A program made the position numbers and the translations under genes. The notes beneath the pieces were generated by a model, which was given only the letters and a program-made list of their open reading frames with translations, did not search any database and was not told the origin of the DNA. Positions 15,927 through 24,659 of a DNA stretch of 64,000 nucleotides are shown in pieces. Every line of letters begins with the position of its first letter. Position 1 is the stretch's first letter. This DNA comes from an uncultured Flavobacteriaceae bacterium (GTDB lineage Bacteria > Bacteroidota > Bacteroidia > Flavobacteriales > Flavobacteriaceae): contig CANMSI010000001.1 of NCBI GenBank assembly GCA_947500575.1, positions 1,262,824 through 1,326,823 on the forward strand, written 5' to 3'.

Positions 15927-16496
15927 ATGACCTCGAAAATACTAGGCCCTTTAGTCCAAGAAAAAGAATTGCAATGGCTTACTCCTAACGATCAAGTTAG
16001 TGAAACGGAGATAGCCACTCCCTTTTTTGAAAACAAAAAAATAAGGTATCGTTTAGCGTTTGATGAAAGTCCCGACCTAACCATAGATGCAGCGGATGCA
16101 GCATTGGAAAGCTTTTTTACCTTTAACCCTCTTTTAAAAGAAGAAGTAGCTCAAAGGGCTTTTGAGAATTGGGAGGAATTTAACCAAGCAGTGGGTTATT
16201 TAGACGGAATAGAAACCTACGGTACAGTCAAAACCCGACCTAAATGGATGGAAGATGCCTTTCAAAATTGCTTGCAACTAGCAAAACTCACCAATGCCAA
16301 AGAGGTATGGGCCTACATTCGCCCCACCGAAATTGTACTATTAAAAGATCGGTATAAAGAAAAAAAAGGAGTGTATGTTAACATTTTGTGTGAGTGCGAT
16401 TGGGAAGAGGAACACGGATTACAGATAGTTTTAAAAGATGGAAACCATCTAGTACGCGTTAGCGGACAAGACGGAAATTTATTTGACTACGAATAA
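15927..16496 (+). CDS. hypothetical protein resembling the DUF6985 group
   Basis: A 189-residue soluble protein. Its last third (VYVNILCECDWEEEHGLQI followed by VRVSGQDGNLFDYE) matches my memory of the DUF6985 domain, in which a cytosine-like WEEEHGL strand pair is conserved; this is recall, not a search. The centre carries a WEEFNQAV helix and VWAYIRPTEIVLL. It lacks a signal peptide. Function unknown. Confidence 0.5.
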   Translation: MTSKILGPLVQEKELQWLTPNDQVSETEIATPFFENKKIRYRLAFDESPDLTIDAADAALESFFTFNPLLKEEVAQRAFENWEEFNQAVGYLDGIETYGTVKTRPKWMEDAFQNCLQLAKLTNAKEVWAYIRPTEIVLLKDRYKEKKGVYVNILCECDWEEEHGLQIVLKDGNHLVRVSGQDGNLFDYE

Positions 16497-16529
16497 GAAA
16501 AAAAGTATTAACAGAACGAAAAAAACGAA

Positions 16530-17186
16530 ATGAAAAAATCTTTTATCCTACTATTGTTTCTTATAAGTCAAGTGGTATTAAGCAGCCAAGAATTAAAAGG
16601 AAAATGGATCTTAAAAGAAGCGGGTTATAAGGAGCACAAAAAAAATGTGGGACTTACGATTCTTAACTTTGACCAAGAGAAGGTTTCGTTGATCACAGAC
16701 TTAAAAACGACTAACCCAGAACAAGATTTAAAAATAAAGGACAGCACTTTGTTCATGGAAAATGACAAGAAATATGCGCATTTTAAACTTATCGAAAATA
16801 AAGTGCTTCGCCTATTCATGAAAGGCACTTTTAATGATAAAGAAGTTCCAATGGAATTAGATTTTATTCCACTTTTACCCACCAAAACATCCTTGAATAA
16901 AACAGCCATTGAAGAATTACGTTTTGAGTTTAAAGATGTAGATTCCGAGAATTCTTTAATAGCCTTTAATGAAGAACTAATGGACCCTGAAGTATGGACA
17001 CAATTGAATTGGAAAGAAGGAAGTAAAATGATTATAGAACAACTGGAGCATACTTTTTTTGTTACTATCTATAGCAATGGTAAAAAAAGGGCCACACTTC
17101 CCATTAGTGAAGTAAATGAAAAAGTTCTAATACTCTATTGCACTCCCAATCCTACTGGGGAAATTATTGCTACTAGGGTAAATTAA
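16530..17186 (+). CDS. secreted hypothetical protein, 218 aa
   Basis: The first 20 residues (MKKSFILLLFLISQVVLSSQ) are a signal peptide. The mature protein starts LKGKWILKEAGYKEH, resembling lipocalin-like proteins of Bacteroidetes, which begin with a similar GxW motif, but no confident assignment is possible. It lies 33 nt after the previous gene and overlaps the next by one base (TAATG), so it is in an operon with a lipoprotein. Confidence 0.6.
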   Translation: MKKSFILLLFLISQVVLSSQELKGKWILKEAGYKEHKKNVGLTILNFDQEKVSLITDLKTTNPEQDLKIKDSTLFMENDKKYAHFKLIENKVLRLFMKGTFNDKEVPMELDFIPLLPTKTSLNKTAIEELRFEFKDVDSENSLIAFNEELMDPEVWTQLNWKEGSKMIIEQLEHTFFVTIYSNGKKRATLPISEVNEKVLILYCTPNPTGEIIATRVN

Positions 17187-17896
17187 TGACCATGAAAAAA
17201 ACACTTCTTATTACGGTTATCTTAATAGTTTTCAGTTGCAACTTTAAAATGGATCATGCGAGTTCTAAAATTCTAAATAGCTCTCCAAAAAAAGAGCTTC
17301 AGAAAAAACTAAGTGGTAAGGAAGTAGTTACTCAGTTAGAAAAACTAACTTACTTTAAGTTAACCGCGCCCTCTGACTTGGACACTGTAAAATTAGGCTT
17401 TGAAAATAATTACAACAAACTTCATTTTTTCCAAGGTCCTATGCAAGAAGAGACCTTACTTTTCTTGGATCATAGGTATTACTGGATAGACTGTGAAACT
17501 CTTTTTGAAATCGATGGGCTAACGCTGTATTTAAAACAAGTACGAAGGACATTTGAAAAGCTAAATTTGGTATTGGAATTTACCAATGAAAAAAGTGATC
17601 AAGATCAAAATTATTGGAGGCATACCATTGAATTAAACGGTATCGAATATATTGCATACGAGGGTACTTTTTCCGATTTGGATTGGGCCATTGCCTATGT
17701 AAATTTTATAGAGATGCTTAATGCAGCCTTAAGAAAACAAGGGTCCCAAGAACAGTTCTACCCCATAAACTGTGGTAATACTGGATCTTTTGTACTGCTA
17801 AGCCCACAACAATTTGATTTTGTAAGCAAGCATTATCCAAATGATAATGAACATCCAACTACTTTAAGTGCTTGGAAAAGTATTTTCGATTTATAA
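17186..17896 (+). CDS. hypothetical lipoprotein, 236 aa
   Basis: The N-terminus MKKTLLITVILIVFSC is a lipoprotein signal; the true start may be the second ATG at 17192. The mature part is soluble with mixed alpha/beta character and no known motif. Translation is coupled to the upstream secreted protein through a TAATG overlap, suggesting that the two act together in the envelope. Confidence 0.6.
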   Translation: MTMKKTLLITVILIVFSCNFKMDHASSKILNSSPKKELQKKLSGKEVVTQLEKLTYFKLTAPSDLDTVKLGFENNYNKLHFFQGPMQEETLLFLDHRYYWIDCETLFEIDGLTLYLKQVRRTFEKLNLVLEFTNEKSDQDQNYWRHTIELNGIEYIAYEGTFSDLDWAIAYVNFIEMLNAALRKQGSQEQFYPINCGNTGSFVLLSPQQFDFVSKHYPNDNEHPTTLSAWKSIFDL

Positions 17897-17925
17897 ATAT
17901 CCTATCTTAGATTAAGCCTCTTAAA

Positions 17926-18375
17926 ATGAAATTTGTTCACACCAACATTGTCAGTACCCATTGGAAAGAACTTGCCCAATTTTACATAGATACCTTTCAG
18001 TGTAAAATAATACCTCCATTACGGAAACAGGCAGGTGCTTGGTTAGAAAAAGGAACGGGCCTAAAAGATGCGGCCCTAGAAGGTGCTCACCTAGTACTTC
18101 CAGGTTATGGAGAAGACGGTCCTACCTTAGAAATCTACCAATATAAAAACGTGGCACACCAAGAACAATCAATGCCAAATACCAAAGGTTATGGGCATAT
18201 TGCTTTTGAAGTAGACATTGTTGAAGACGTGCTAGACACTTTAATTAAAAATGGAGGTACAGCTTGTGGGGAAATCACCAAAAGAACTATAACCGGTGTT
18301 GGCAAAATTAGCTTTGTCTATGCCCGTGACCCCGAAGGGAATCTGATTGAACTGCAAAGTTGGGAGAAAAATTAG
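17926..18375 (+). CDS. VOC (glyoxalase/bleomycin-resistance) family protein
   Basis: A 149-residue protein with the paired beta-alpha-beta-beta-beta modules of the vicinal oxygen chelate fold. Candidate metal ligands are H5 (FVHTNIVS), the Glu in TLEIYQY, the His in GYGHIAFEV and the Glu in NLIELQSW. The family includes glyoxalases, dioxygenases and resistance proteins; the substrate cannot be predicted. It is probably the last gene of the rightward run and converges with the methyltransferase. Confidence 0.85.
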   Translation: MKFVHTNIVSTHWKELAQFYIDTFQCKIIPPLRKQAGAWLEKGTGLKDAALEGAHLVLPGYGEDGPTLEIYQYKNVAHQEQSMPNTKGYGHIAFEVDIVEDVLDTLIKNGGTACGEITKRTITGVGKISFVYARDPEGNLIELQSWEKN

Positions 18376-18388
18376 CTTGTACCAAGCT
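18374..18388 (-). terminator. hairpin between convergent VOC and methyltransferase genes
   Basis: AGCTTG (18374-18379) pairs with CAAGCT (18383-18388). On the minus strand the hairpin is followed by AATTTTTCTC, so it best serves the methyltransferase gene. Confidence 0.45.
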
Positions 18389-18389
18389 T

Positions 18390-19067
18390 CTAAAAAACGG
18401 TATAGAGCATAGTCACAATTAACCCCTGGCCATCTATTGAATCTACTGATAGCAGTTGCTTCTCTTCTTTCACTTTAAAATGAAATGGCGGAGCCGTTAA
18501 GCGTACCCCACTTTGTTTTTTAAGTCGGGTTCCTTGGCCAGAAATAATATTTTTATTGGGCACAAAATCTCCCATAGGCAGGTGTTCCGTTAAAATCACA
18601 TATTTATAGGTAACTAACTTAGATACTATCTGCTGCACTTCTGCATTGGATAGATGTTGTAATACCTGCCGCACTATAGCACAATCTGCAGCAGGCAAAG
18701 GATCTGTTGCAATATCCAAACAATGGAATGCAACATTTTCTTCTTTAAATTTCTCTTGATGTTGCGCTATAAGATTACTTACGATATCCACAGCCACATA
18801 GCGCTTTGTATATTGTACTAATTGTTTCCCCACATTGAAATCGCCACAACCCAAATCGCAAACCACTAATGGGCTTTTAAAAGTCCTTAAAAAAGATAGT
18901 ACCGCTCTTACGTATGGAACTACAATCTCTGGATGGTGCGATCCTATTCCAGAATAAAATGCAACTCCATCACCACCCCAAAGTTTCATTTCGTACACCT
19001 GTTCCATGGCTTCTTTGGTGGGCCATGGCTTCTTTGGTTTTTTGGTGCCGTCTGTTGCGTTTTTCAT
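18390..19067 (-). CDS. class I SAM-dependent methyltransferase
   Basis: The 225-residue protein has the SAM-binding motif I VVCDLGCGDFNVGKQL near residues 67-82, motif II RYVAVDIVSNLI, and the later segment IVRQVLQHLSNAEV typical of class I enzymes. An N-terminal helical region (EAMEQVYEMKLWGGDGVAFY) probably covers the substrate pocket. It has no signal peptide. The substrate is unknown. The N-terminal tail MKNATDGTKKPKKPWP is basic and may be unstructured. Confidence 0.82.
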   Translation of the reverse strand: MKNATDGTKKPKKPWPTKEAMEQVYEMKLWGGDGVAFYSGIGSHHPEIVVPYVRAVLSFLRTFKSPLVVCDLGCGDFNVGKQLVQYTKRYVAVDIVSNLIAQHQEKFKEENVAFHCLDIATDPLPAADCAIVRQVLQHLSNAEVQQIVSKLVTYKYVILTEHLPMGDFVPNKNIISGQGTRLKKQSGVRLTAPPFHFKVKEEKQLLSVDSIDGQGLIVTMLYTVF

Positions 19068-19255
19068 CTATTTACTCTGGTCTTAAAAACAACCCTTTTT
19101 GGCACTTTAAAGGTACTATTAAAATTAAAAGCGCTAGCGGAAAACCCAGTTGTGAGAACTTTGACGTTATTGCACATCAGATCTCCCATCCATTATTCTA
19201 AAAGACACAGCGAGTTCTGGCCATGCTCATAGATGGTTAAAGACATTTGTATTAA

Positions 19256-20515
19256 TCAATCTATGACCCAAACATCATTGGCGTAGCTATTTGCAAGGAT
19301 AGAGCCCCCTATAACCCATAATTTATCTTCAAAAAGGACCGCAGTATGGCTTACTCTTACTGGGAAACTTGAAGATGACACGGCTTGTTCCCAATCCATA
19401 CCGTTGTTGCTGTACCAGATGTCGTTCTTTCTCTCATTTCCATCATAACCACCAATTACCCATATTTTGTCATCAAGAATGGTGGCTGTTTGACTAGATC
19501 TTGGTGAAAATATTGCGGTTGTCTCGGCCAAGCTCCAATCGCTTCCATTAGCACTGAACCATACTTCATTATTTAGGGCAGTACCTCCTCCCCAGCCACC
19601 AATTAACCAAATCATTTCCTGGAATATTATGACAGAATGATGAACTCTTGGAGAAAATGCTGCCGAATTAGTAGCAAGCTCCCAATGCACTCCATTCTCA
19701 CTAGACCATACATCGTTGAAGCGCACACCATCATCTCCCCAGCCACCAATGATCCATATTTTATCTTCAAAAACCGTAGCTTCAGGTCCTAATCTTCCTA
19801 AAAATGCTGCCGATGTGGTTGCTTCTACCCAATCAATACCATTACTACTATACCAAACATCATTGAATCGGGTAACTCCATCATAGCCACCTATTACCCA
19901 AATTCTATCATCAAAAACTACCGTAGCATGGCTATTCCTGGCAGGAAAATTAGCCGTTGCTGCTACCAAATCCCAATGAGTTCCATCACTACTGTTCCAT
20001 ACATCATTTTTTCTGGTTCCATCAAACCCTCCAATAACCCATAGTTTGTTTTGAAATGAGACTGAGGTATGGTTAGATCTTGGAGGAAAATCGGCCGCCA
20101 ACGTAATCGGATCCTCAGAAGCTTGGTAATAACGTGTAGTAAATTTATAAATTGAACTTTGAGACATTTGACCCTCACTATCCTTGGCAACAACCTTCCA
20201 AAAATAATCTGTAAGCAGATTTAAGTCATTAGTAATCTCAAAAGAAGTAGCATCAATATTTCCCTCATATAGGGTGGTTGGATTAAAGGCAGTTCCCAAG
20301 TAAAGGTCATAGGTAACCTTCGTTCCGTTGGGGTTTTCTGCAGATTCCCAACGAAAGGTTGGAGTCAATGCTATATCTGTGGCATTCAAAGGAACCTCCA
20401 AAAGATCAAAACTTAAAGGAGGGCCTCCTATTTGCATCCTATTAGATGAATCGTCATCTTTTTTACAACTGGTAAAACAAACGACTGCTGTTAAAAATAT
20501 CCATATTGTTTTCAT
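19256..20515 (-). CDS. kelch-repeat surface lipoprotein (copy 1, with Fn3-like domain)
   Basis: The lipoprotein signal ends FTSC; the mature start CKKDDDSS fits the K-(D/E)-(D/E) export signal that sends Bacteroidetes lipoproteins to the cell surface. A fibronectin-III-like domain (about residues 35-128, with TPTFRWESAENPNG and FWKVVAKDSEGQ) is followed by six units of about 47 residues. Each has the pattern R.sHt.vvFddkiWVIGGydG..r.NDVWyS.nGidW. Six such units should close a kelch-type beta-propeller. It ends NDVWVID. Role unknown; ligand binding at the surface is likely. Paralogous to the two nearby genes. Confidence 0.82.
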   Translation of the reverse strand: MKTIWIFLTAVVCFTSCKKDDDSSNRMQIGGPPLSFDLLEVPLNATDIALTPTFRWESAENPNGTKVTYDLYLGTAFNPTTLYEGNIDATSFEITNDLNLLTDYFWKVVAKDSEGQMSQSSIYKFTTRYYQASEDPITLAADFPPRSNHTSVSFQNKLWVIGGFDGTRKNDVWNSSDGTHWDLVAATANFPARNSHATVVFDDRIWVIGGYDGVTRFNDVWYSSNGIDWVEATTSAAFLGRLGPEATVFEDKIWIIGGWGDDGVRFNDVWSSENGVHWELATNSAAFSPRVHHSVIIFQEMIWLIGGWGGGTALNNEVWFSANGSDWSLAETTAIFSPRSSQTATILDDKIWVIGGYDGNERKNDIWYSNNGMDWEQAVSSSSFPVRVSHTAVLFEDKLWVIGGSILANSYANDVWVID

Positions 20516-20537
20516 AGCTTTCTTTTTTAAATGCTGT

Positions 20538-21803
20538 TCAATCTAGTACCCAAACATCGTTCAAATATCCATCTTCATTTTCACCTCCAATGATCCATAT
20601 CTTGTTTTCAAAAACCTCCATTCCGTGGTTAGTCCTATTAAATATGGGATTTAAAGACCCTGTCAAATGCCAATTAATGCCATTGGTAGAGAACCATAGA
20701 TCATTTTTCTGATCGGAGTCTGTATTGCCCCCAGCTATCCATAGTTTATCGTCATAATTAACTGCTGTGGCCCCAAGTCTGCTAGAAAAGGAAGATTCGG
20801 TATTGGTTTGGGTCCATGTTATTCCATCAGGGCTGTTCCATACATCGTTCAATGCAGTACCATTAGAACCTCCCATAACCCACATAGCATTATTAAAAAC
20901 AGCAGATGCATGAACCCCTCTTTCAGAAAAGGCGGCATTAGCGGTAGCTTCTGTCCAATGAATCCCATCACTGCTATACCAAACATCATTAAAAACTGTC
21001 CAGAGGGAGCCTCCTCCAACAAGCCAAATTTTATTATCAAAAACGAACGACGTGTGCCCTTCTCTTGGCGAAAATTCAGCATTTCCAGTAGCCTCTACCC
21101 AATTTTCACCATCTTCACTGTACCACACATCATTCACAAACGAGAAATCTTGAAACCCTGCAATAACCCATAATTTATTATCGAATACTACGGTAGTGTG
21201 TCCCCATCGTTCTGAAAACCCTGGGTTGTTAGCACGCAATACCCAGTCCTCTCCATCTTCACTGGACCAGACTTCGTTGGAAAAATCGAGGGCACCCGTT
21301 CTGCCACCAATGAGCCAAAGTCTATCATCAAAAACCGCCGTACTATGCCTGGATCTGGGTGTAAACCCAGCTGCTGTAGTTATAGGAGTTTCTGGATGAT
21401 TTAGATTTCTGGTGGTAAACTTTTGAATTGGGCTTTGAGATGTTTTGCCTTGGGCATCCTTGGCAATCACCTTCCATCGATACTCCGTTAACAGATTTAA
21501 TTTTTCTACAAGTGCTATGGAAGTGCCATTGATGTCGCTTTCGTAAAGCGTTGAGGGATTAAGCGCTGTTCCTAAGTAAAGATCGTATGTGACACCTGTA
21601 CCTTCTGGGTTTTCAGCAGATTGCCAACTCAATACTGGCAAAAGCGATACGTTGGTTGCATCATCAGCAACCTCCAATAAGGAGAAACTTAAAGGGGGCT
21701 CGCTTGGAGAAGGAATCTCCATTGGCGATGAATCCTCGTTTTTTTGACAACCAAAAAAAAGAGCCAATAGGAATATGCAAAATAGTTCAATTATATACTT
21801 CAT
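20538..21803 (-). CDS. kelch-repeat surface lipoprotein (copy 2, with Fn3-like domain)
   Basis: The start at 21803 (MKYIIELFCIFLLALFFGC) gives a proper lipoprotein signal and avoids running into the SIMPL gene; an ATG upstream at 21848 is unlikely. The mature start CQKNEDSS matches the QK-plus-acidic surface export signal. The Fn3-like domain (SWQSAENPEG, YRWKVIAKDAQGK) and the six kelch-like units (for example HTTVVFDNKLWVIAG, NDVWYSEDGENWVEA) run in the same order as in copy 1, whose gene starts 22 nt downstream. The two genes probably form one transcript and arose by duplication. Confidence 0.82.
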   Translation of the reverse strand: MKYIIELFCIFLLALFFGCQKNEDSSPMEIPSPSEPPLSFSLLEVADDATNVSLLPVLSWQSAENPEGTGVTYDLYLGTALNPSTLYESDINGTSIALVEKLNLLTEYRWKVIAKDAQGKTSQSPIQKFTTRNLNHPETPITTAAGFTPRSRHSTAVFDDRLWLIGGRTGALDFSNEVWSSEDGEDWVLRANNPGFSERWGHTTVVFDNKLWVIAGFQDFSFVNDVWYSEDGENWVEATGNAEFSPREGHTSFVFDNKIWLVGGGSLWTVFNDVWYSSDGIHWTEATANAAFSERGVHASAVFNNAMWVMGGSNGTALNDVWNSPDGITWTQTNTESSFSSRLGATAVNYDDKLWIAGGNTDSDQKNDLWFSTNGINWHLTGSLNPIFNRTNHGMEVFENKIWIIGGENEDGYLNDVWVLD

Positions 21804-21810
21804 AGCAGTT

Positions 21811-22422
21811 CTATTCATTTTCCAAAGCAAATACAACTGTAATCTCATAAAAATACTCTCCTATCTTATGGTCATAGTACATGCTTTTTTTGATTACTTT
21901 ATCGATCACATTCCTGTCTTCAATGGCTACCACACCTTTTATTTTTTTACCCATTTTAGCCGCAATTAATTGGGCTTGAGCGCTAGCATTTTGGAGGGCT
22001 TTTGAAATTAGAAGAGCGGCTTCTTGGGCATCTATAATAAACTCATATCCATAGTTGAGGTTATTTACACCAAAAGAGGTAGCGGTCATAAATGCCTGAA
22101 ATTCTTTGATAGAAGTAGTTTCGTATCTATAAATCATCCCTTCCCTATTATAACGCAATAGGGCATAGCCTAAAGCATCTTCAGTCATATCTTTTAACTC
22201 TAATCCATTGGCCTTCAATGCTTCATTGTATTTAGACCTCATCTGTTCAAATGAAATAGCGGTCTCGGGATACGAAGAAAAAGTGGCGCCCAGAGTTACA
22301 TCACCCTTAAAAATTGGTGTTTTGTCGTAATGAAGGCTTCGTCCTGTAACGGTTATGGTTGTAGGTTCTTGCCCAAAAACAAGCATTGGGATGATTAAGA
22401 TTAGGATATGTATATATTTCAT
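21811..22422 (-). CDS. SIMPL (DUF541) family periplasmic protein
   Basis: A signal peptide (MKYIHILILIIPMLVFGQ) precedes a SIMPL-like domain. The protein starts TTITVTGRSLHYDKTPI, has the region GVNNLNYGYEFIIDAQEAALLISKALQNASAQAQLIAAKMGKKIKGVV characteristic of the family, and ends FYEITVVFALEN. SIMPL proteins are often membrane-linked and of unclear function, some being associated with outer-membrane structures. It sits between two kelch lipoprotein genes, 8 nt before copy 2, so it is probably coexpressed with them. Confidence 0.75.
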   Translation of the reverse strand: MKYIHILILIIPMLVFGQEPTTITVTGRSLHYDKTPIFKGDVTLGATFSSYPETAISFEQMRSKYNEALKANGLELKDMTEDALGYALLRYNREGMIYRYETTSIKEFQAFMTATSFGVNNLNYGYEFIIDAQEAALLISKALQNASAQAQLIAAKMGKKIKGVVAIEDRNVIDKVIKKSMYYDHKIGEYFYEITVVFALENE

Positions 22423-22570
22423 ATTATCATTTTTAAGATTGGATGAAAATCATTGAAATAACCAGGTGTTTGACTATGAGATGATCACTTATTGATCTCT
22501 TGGAGTTGCCCCGGCCCTGCCTATAACTCTGATCATATTTTTCATGTTCAATTATCTAGGATTTATATCA

Positions 22571-23587
22571 TTACTCCAAAGACCAGACATCCTGATGCCA
22601 TGTACTGGTATTTATACTCCAATCAAAACCGCCACCTGCAATGACCCATAATTTTTTATCAAAGAAAACAGAGCTATGCAGATATCTTTCGGAAAAAGGA
22701 TTCTCTACGGAAACCTTGTTCCAATTGATACCATCAGTGCTACACCAAACATCATTGAAATACTCAAAATTGTTGTTTTTGGTACCGGCTGTGAGCCACA
22801 TACGCTCACCGTCTGTAGTTAGAGCATGACATCTTCTTGGAGGAAAAGCGGCATTGGGATTGGCCAAGTTCCAATTATAACCATCAAGACTGGTCCATAT
22901 ATCATTTAGCAATTGGTTATCTGAATTATATCCTCCAATGAGCCAAAGCCTATTTTTAAAGACAATGGTTGTATGTCCTCTGCGTGGTCCAAAAGGAGCG
23001 GCATTATCTGCCAGATTCCAGTTTTCACCATCTCCGCTTACCCAAATATCCCCAACTTCTCCAGTATTTGTAAGCCCTCCTATTAACCACATTCTTCCAT
23101 TAAAGGCTGTTAATGTATGATGACTTCTTTCTGGAAATGCGGCTGCCGGTGTGGCTTGCAACCACTGAACTCCATCACTAGAATACCAAACATCATTAAA
23201 TGGATTATCCAATTCTCCGCCAGCAATCCACATTTTGTCATCATGAACTGTGGAAGCATGATAATATCGAATTTTGAATTTTCCATCGATGGTAGCCGCT
23301 TTCCAAGTAGTACCATCCATACTGAACCAAGCATCATTGTAGTAGAAACCAGGCCCGTTACCTGCTATTAACCACATTTTATCTTTGAACACTAATGAAG
23401 TATGGCCAGCTCTGTAACTAAACCCGGTTTCTTTGGTTATCAAACTTCCTTTTAGGCTCTTCTTTTTAATCCCCAATTCATTTTTCAATGTCGTTTCTGT
23501 TTCAATGGGAACAGAAAGTTCTTCATTTTCGCAAGAGGTACCCGCTAGTACTATTCCTAGAAACCAGAGTCGCAATACATTTTTCAT
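22571..23587 (-). CDS. kelch-repeat lipoprotein (copy 3, no Fn3 domain)
   Basis: The signal MKNVLRLWFLGIVLAGTSC gives mature CENEELS, again acidic near Cys. There is no fibronectin-like domain; after a short basic linker (LGIKKKSLKGSL) six kelch-like units run to the C-terminus (HTSLVFKDKMWLIAG, NDVWYSSDGVQWLQA, HTTIVFKNRLWLIGGY and so on, ending QDVWSLE). It is the shortest and most divergent of the three paralogues. A 148-nt gap separates it from the SIMPL gene, so its transcription may be separate. Confidence 0.8.
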   Translation of the reverse strand: MKNVLRLWFLGIVLAGTSCENEELSVPIETETTLKNELGIKKKSLKGSLITKETGFSYRAGHTSLVFKDKMWLIAGNGPGFYYNDAWFSMDGTTWKAATIDGKFKIRYYHASTVHDDKMWIAGGELDNPFNDVWYSSDGVQWLQATPAAAFPERSHHTLTAFNGRMWLIGGLTNTGEVGDIWVSGDGENWNLADNAAPFGPRRGHTTIVFKNRLWLIGGYNSDNQLLNDIWTSLDGYNWNLANPNAAFPPRRCHALTTDGERMWLTAGTKNNNFEYFNDVWCSTDGINWNKVSVENPFSERYLHSSVFFDKKLWVIAGGGFDWSINTSTWHQDVWSLE

Positions 23588-23659
23588 ATTCGATATATTT
23601 ATTTTTTAAAGAGGAAATGGGGGAACCAACCTTTGGTGGTTTTAAGAATACAAGAAGGT

Positions 23660-24292
23660 CTAATCAGGAATATTAAAAAGGGTTGCAATTTCTTTGTAAG
23701 TCATTTTGCCGTAATCCAATGTAGTCCCAGATTTACCACTTGCAGGGTTGCCGCCAGGAATAAGAACGTATCTGAATTCGTTGTCTATAAAAATACTATT
23801 AAGGTCGTCGCCGTTTACCTCTTGCACTACAATCTCTATACTCCCTGGAGTTGTAAAGGTGAACCAATAACTTTCTACTGAAAAAGTACTCTGTAAAGTA
23901 GCTGGTAAGGCATAAACTACATTATTATCATCTTTTCCATAGACCAGAACCACTCCTGTATCTATAAGTGCTTGTGTAAGGTCTGGTGCATCCATGGTAA
24001 AACTGCCAAAATCGTTGGCAATAGGGGTGGCAAAACCAGATGCTAACCATGGAGAATAAATGACATTGGCCGTTCCTTCCTCACCATCCTGTCCTTGAGG
24101 TCCGGCAGGGCCTTGTTCACCTTGTGGCCCCTGTGGTCCAACAGGGCCGTCGTTTCCATCTTTTGAGCAGGCCACGAGTAGGCTGGCCATGAAGAAAACC
24201 ATGAAAAATTGGCGTAGTAATTTCTTTTCTGTGCCTTTAATGTTCTTTCCTTTCAATGAAAGAGATGTGATCTTTTTATTTGAAGCATTCAT
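23660..24292 (-). CDS. collagen-like-repeat lipoprotein
   Basis: The N-terminal region carries a lipoprotein signal ending SLLVAC, with mature CSKDGNDG; a long basic stretch precedes it, and the true start may be one of the internal Met codons. Next come Gly-X-Y triplets (GPVGPQGPQGEQGPAGPQGQDGEEG, residues about 51-75), a short collagen-like stalk of about eight triplets. A beta-rich globular domain of about 135 residues follows (NVIYSPWLASGF and later YVLIPGGNP). Bacteroidetes have many such stalked surface lipoproteins of unknown role. It is first in the kelch cluster. Confidence 0.75.
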   Translation of the reverse strand: MNASNKKITSLSLKGKNIKGTEKKLLRQFFMVFFMASLLVACSKDGNDGPVGPQGPQGEQGPAGPQGQDGEEGTANVIYSPWLASGFATPIANDFGSFTMDAPDLTQALIDTGVVLVYGKDDNNVVYALPATLQSTFSVESYWFTFTTPGSIEIVVQEVNGDDLNSIFIDNEFRYVLIPGGNPASGKSGTTLDYGKMTYKEIATLFNIPD

Positions 24293-24659
24293 AAGCTTAC
24301 TTTTTTATGGATTTATACTGTAGCAAACCTATAGGTGATTCGGATTTAGCATGTCCTGAATATTTAAGATCGAAATAATCAGGACGCATTAGTTTAATTT
24401 ACAAGGTGTTGTTTTTTAGTTATTTACATAATTATTTTAACCATTGCTACCAAAATAGCAACTAGATATCATTGATTTTATGCCATTCATACAAAAGTGT
24501 TTCAGAGCCCATCAGAAATTGAAAAAAACAAAAACATTTGAATTCTTTGTTGCACTTAAAGCGTTTTAACAAGATAGTCTGCCATTCGAGATAGGAATTA
24601 AAAACTATAAATGATATAGGCAGCAACGTTTTATAGCTTAGACAAGGGATCAAAACAAA
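24293..24659. other. non-coding gap with an inverted repeat upstream of the collagen-like gene
   Basis: No convincing gene. GTCCTGA (24353-24359) and TCAGGAC (24379-24385) form a perfect 7-bp inverted repeat spaced by 19 nt, 61 nt upstream of the collagen-like start. It could be a regulator site; its spacing is too wide for a good hairpin. The rest is AT-rich with nothing else that I can support. Confidence 0.4.

Noticed and set aside
20808..23371. Several open frames opposite the kelch genes
   Set aside because: They recur at similar places in the repeat units, so they are mirror images of the repeated codons, not genes.
19256..23587. Repeats in the kelch genes as a possible CRISPR or tandem DNA array
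   Set aside because: Unit length is about 140 nt, in frame, with only protein-level similarity; there is no short exact repeat with spacers.
24462..24653. 63-codon open frame on the minus strand in the gap before the GAF-AraC gene
   Set aside because: No ribosome-binding or promoter signal, no family resemblance, and composition like non-coding AT-rich DNA.
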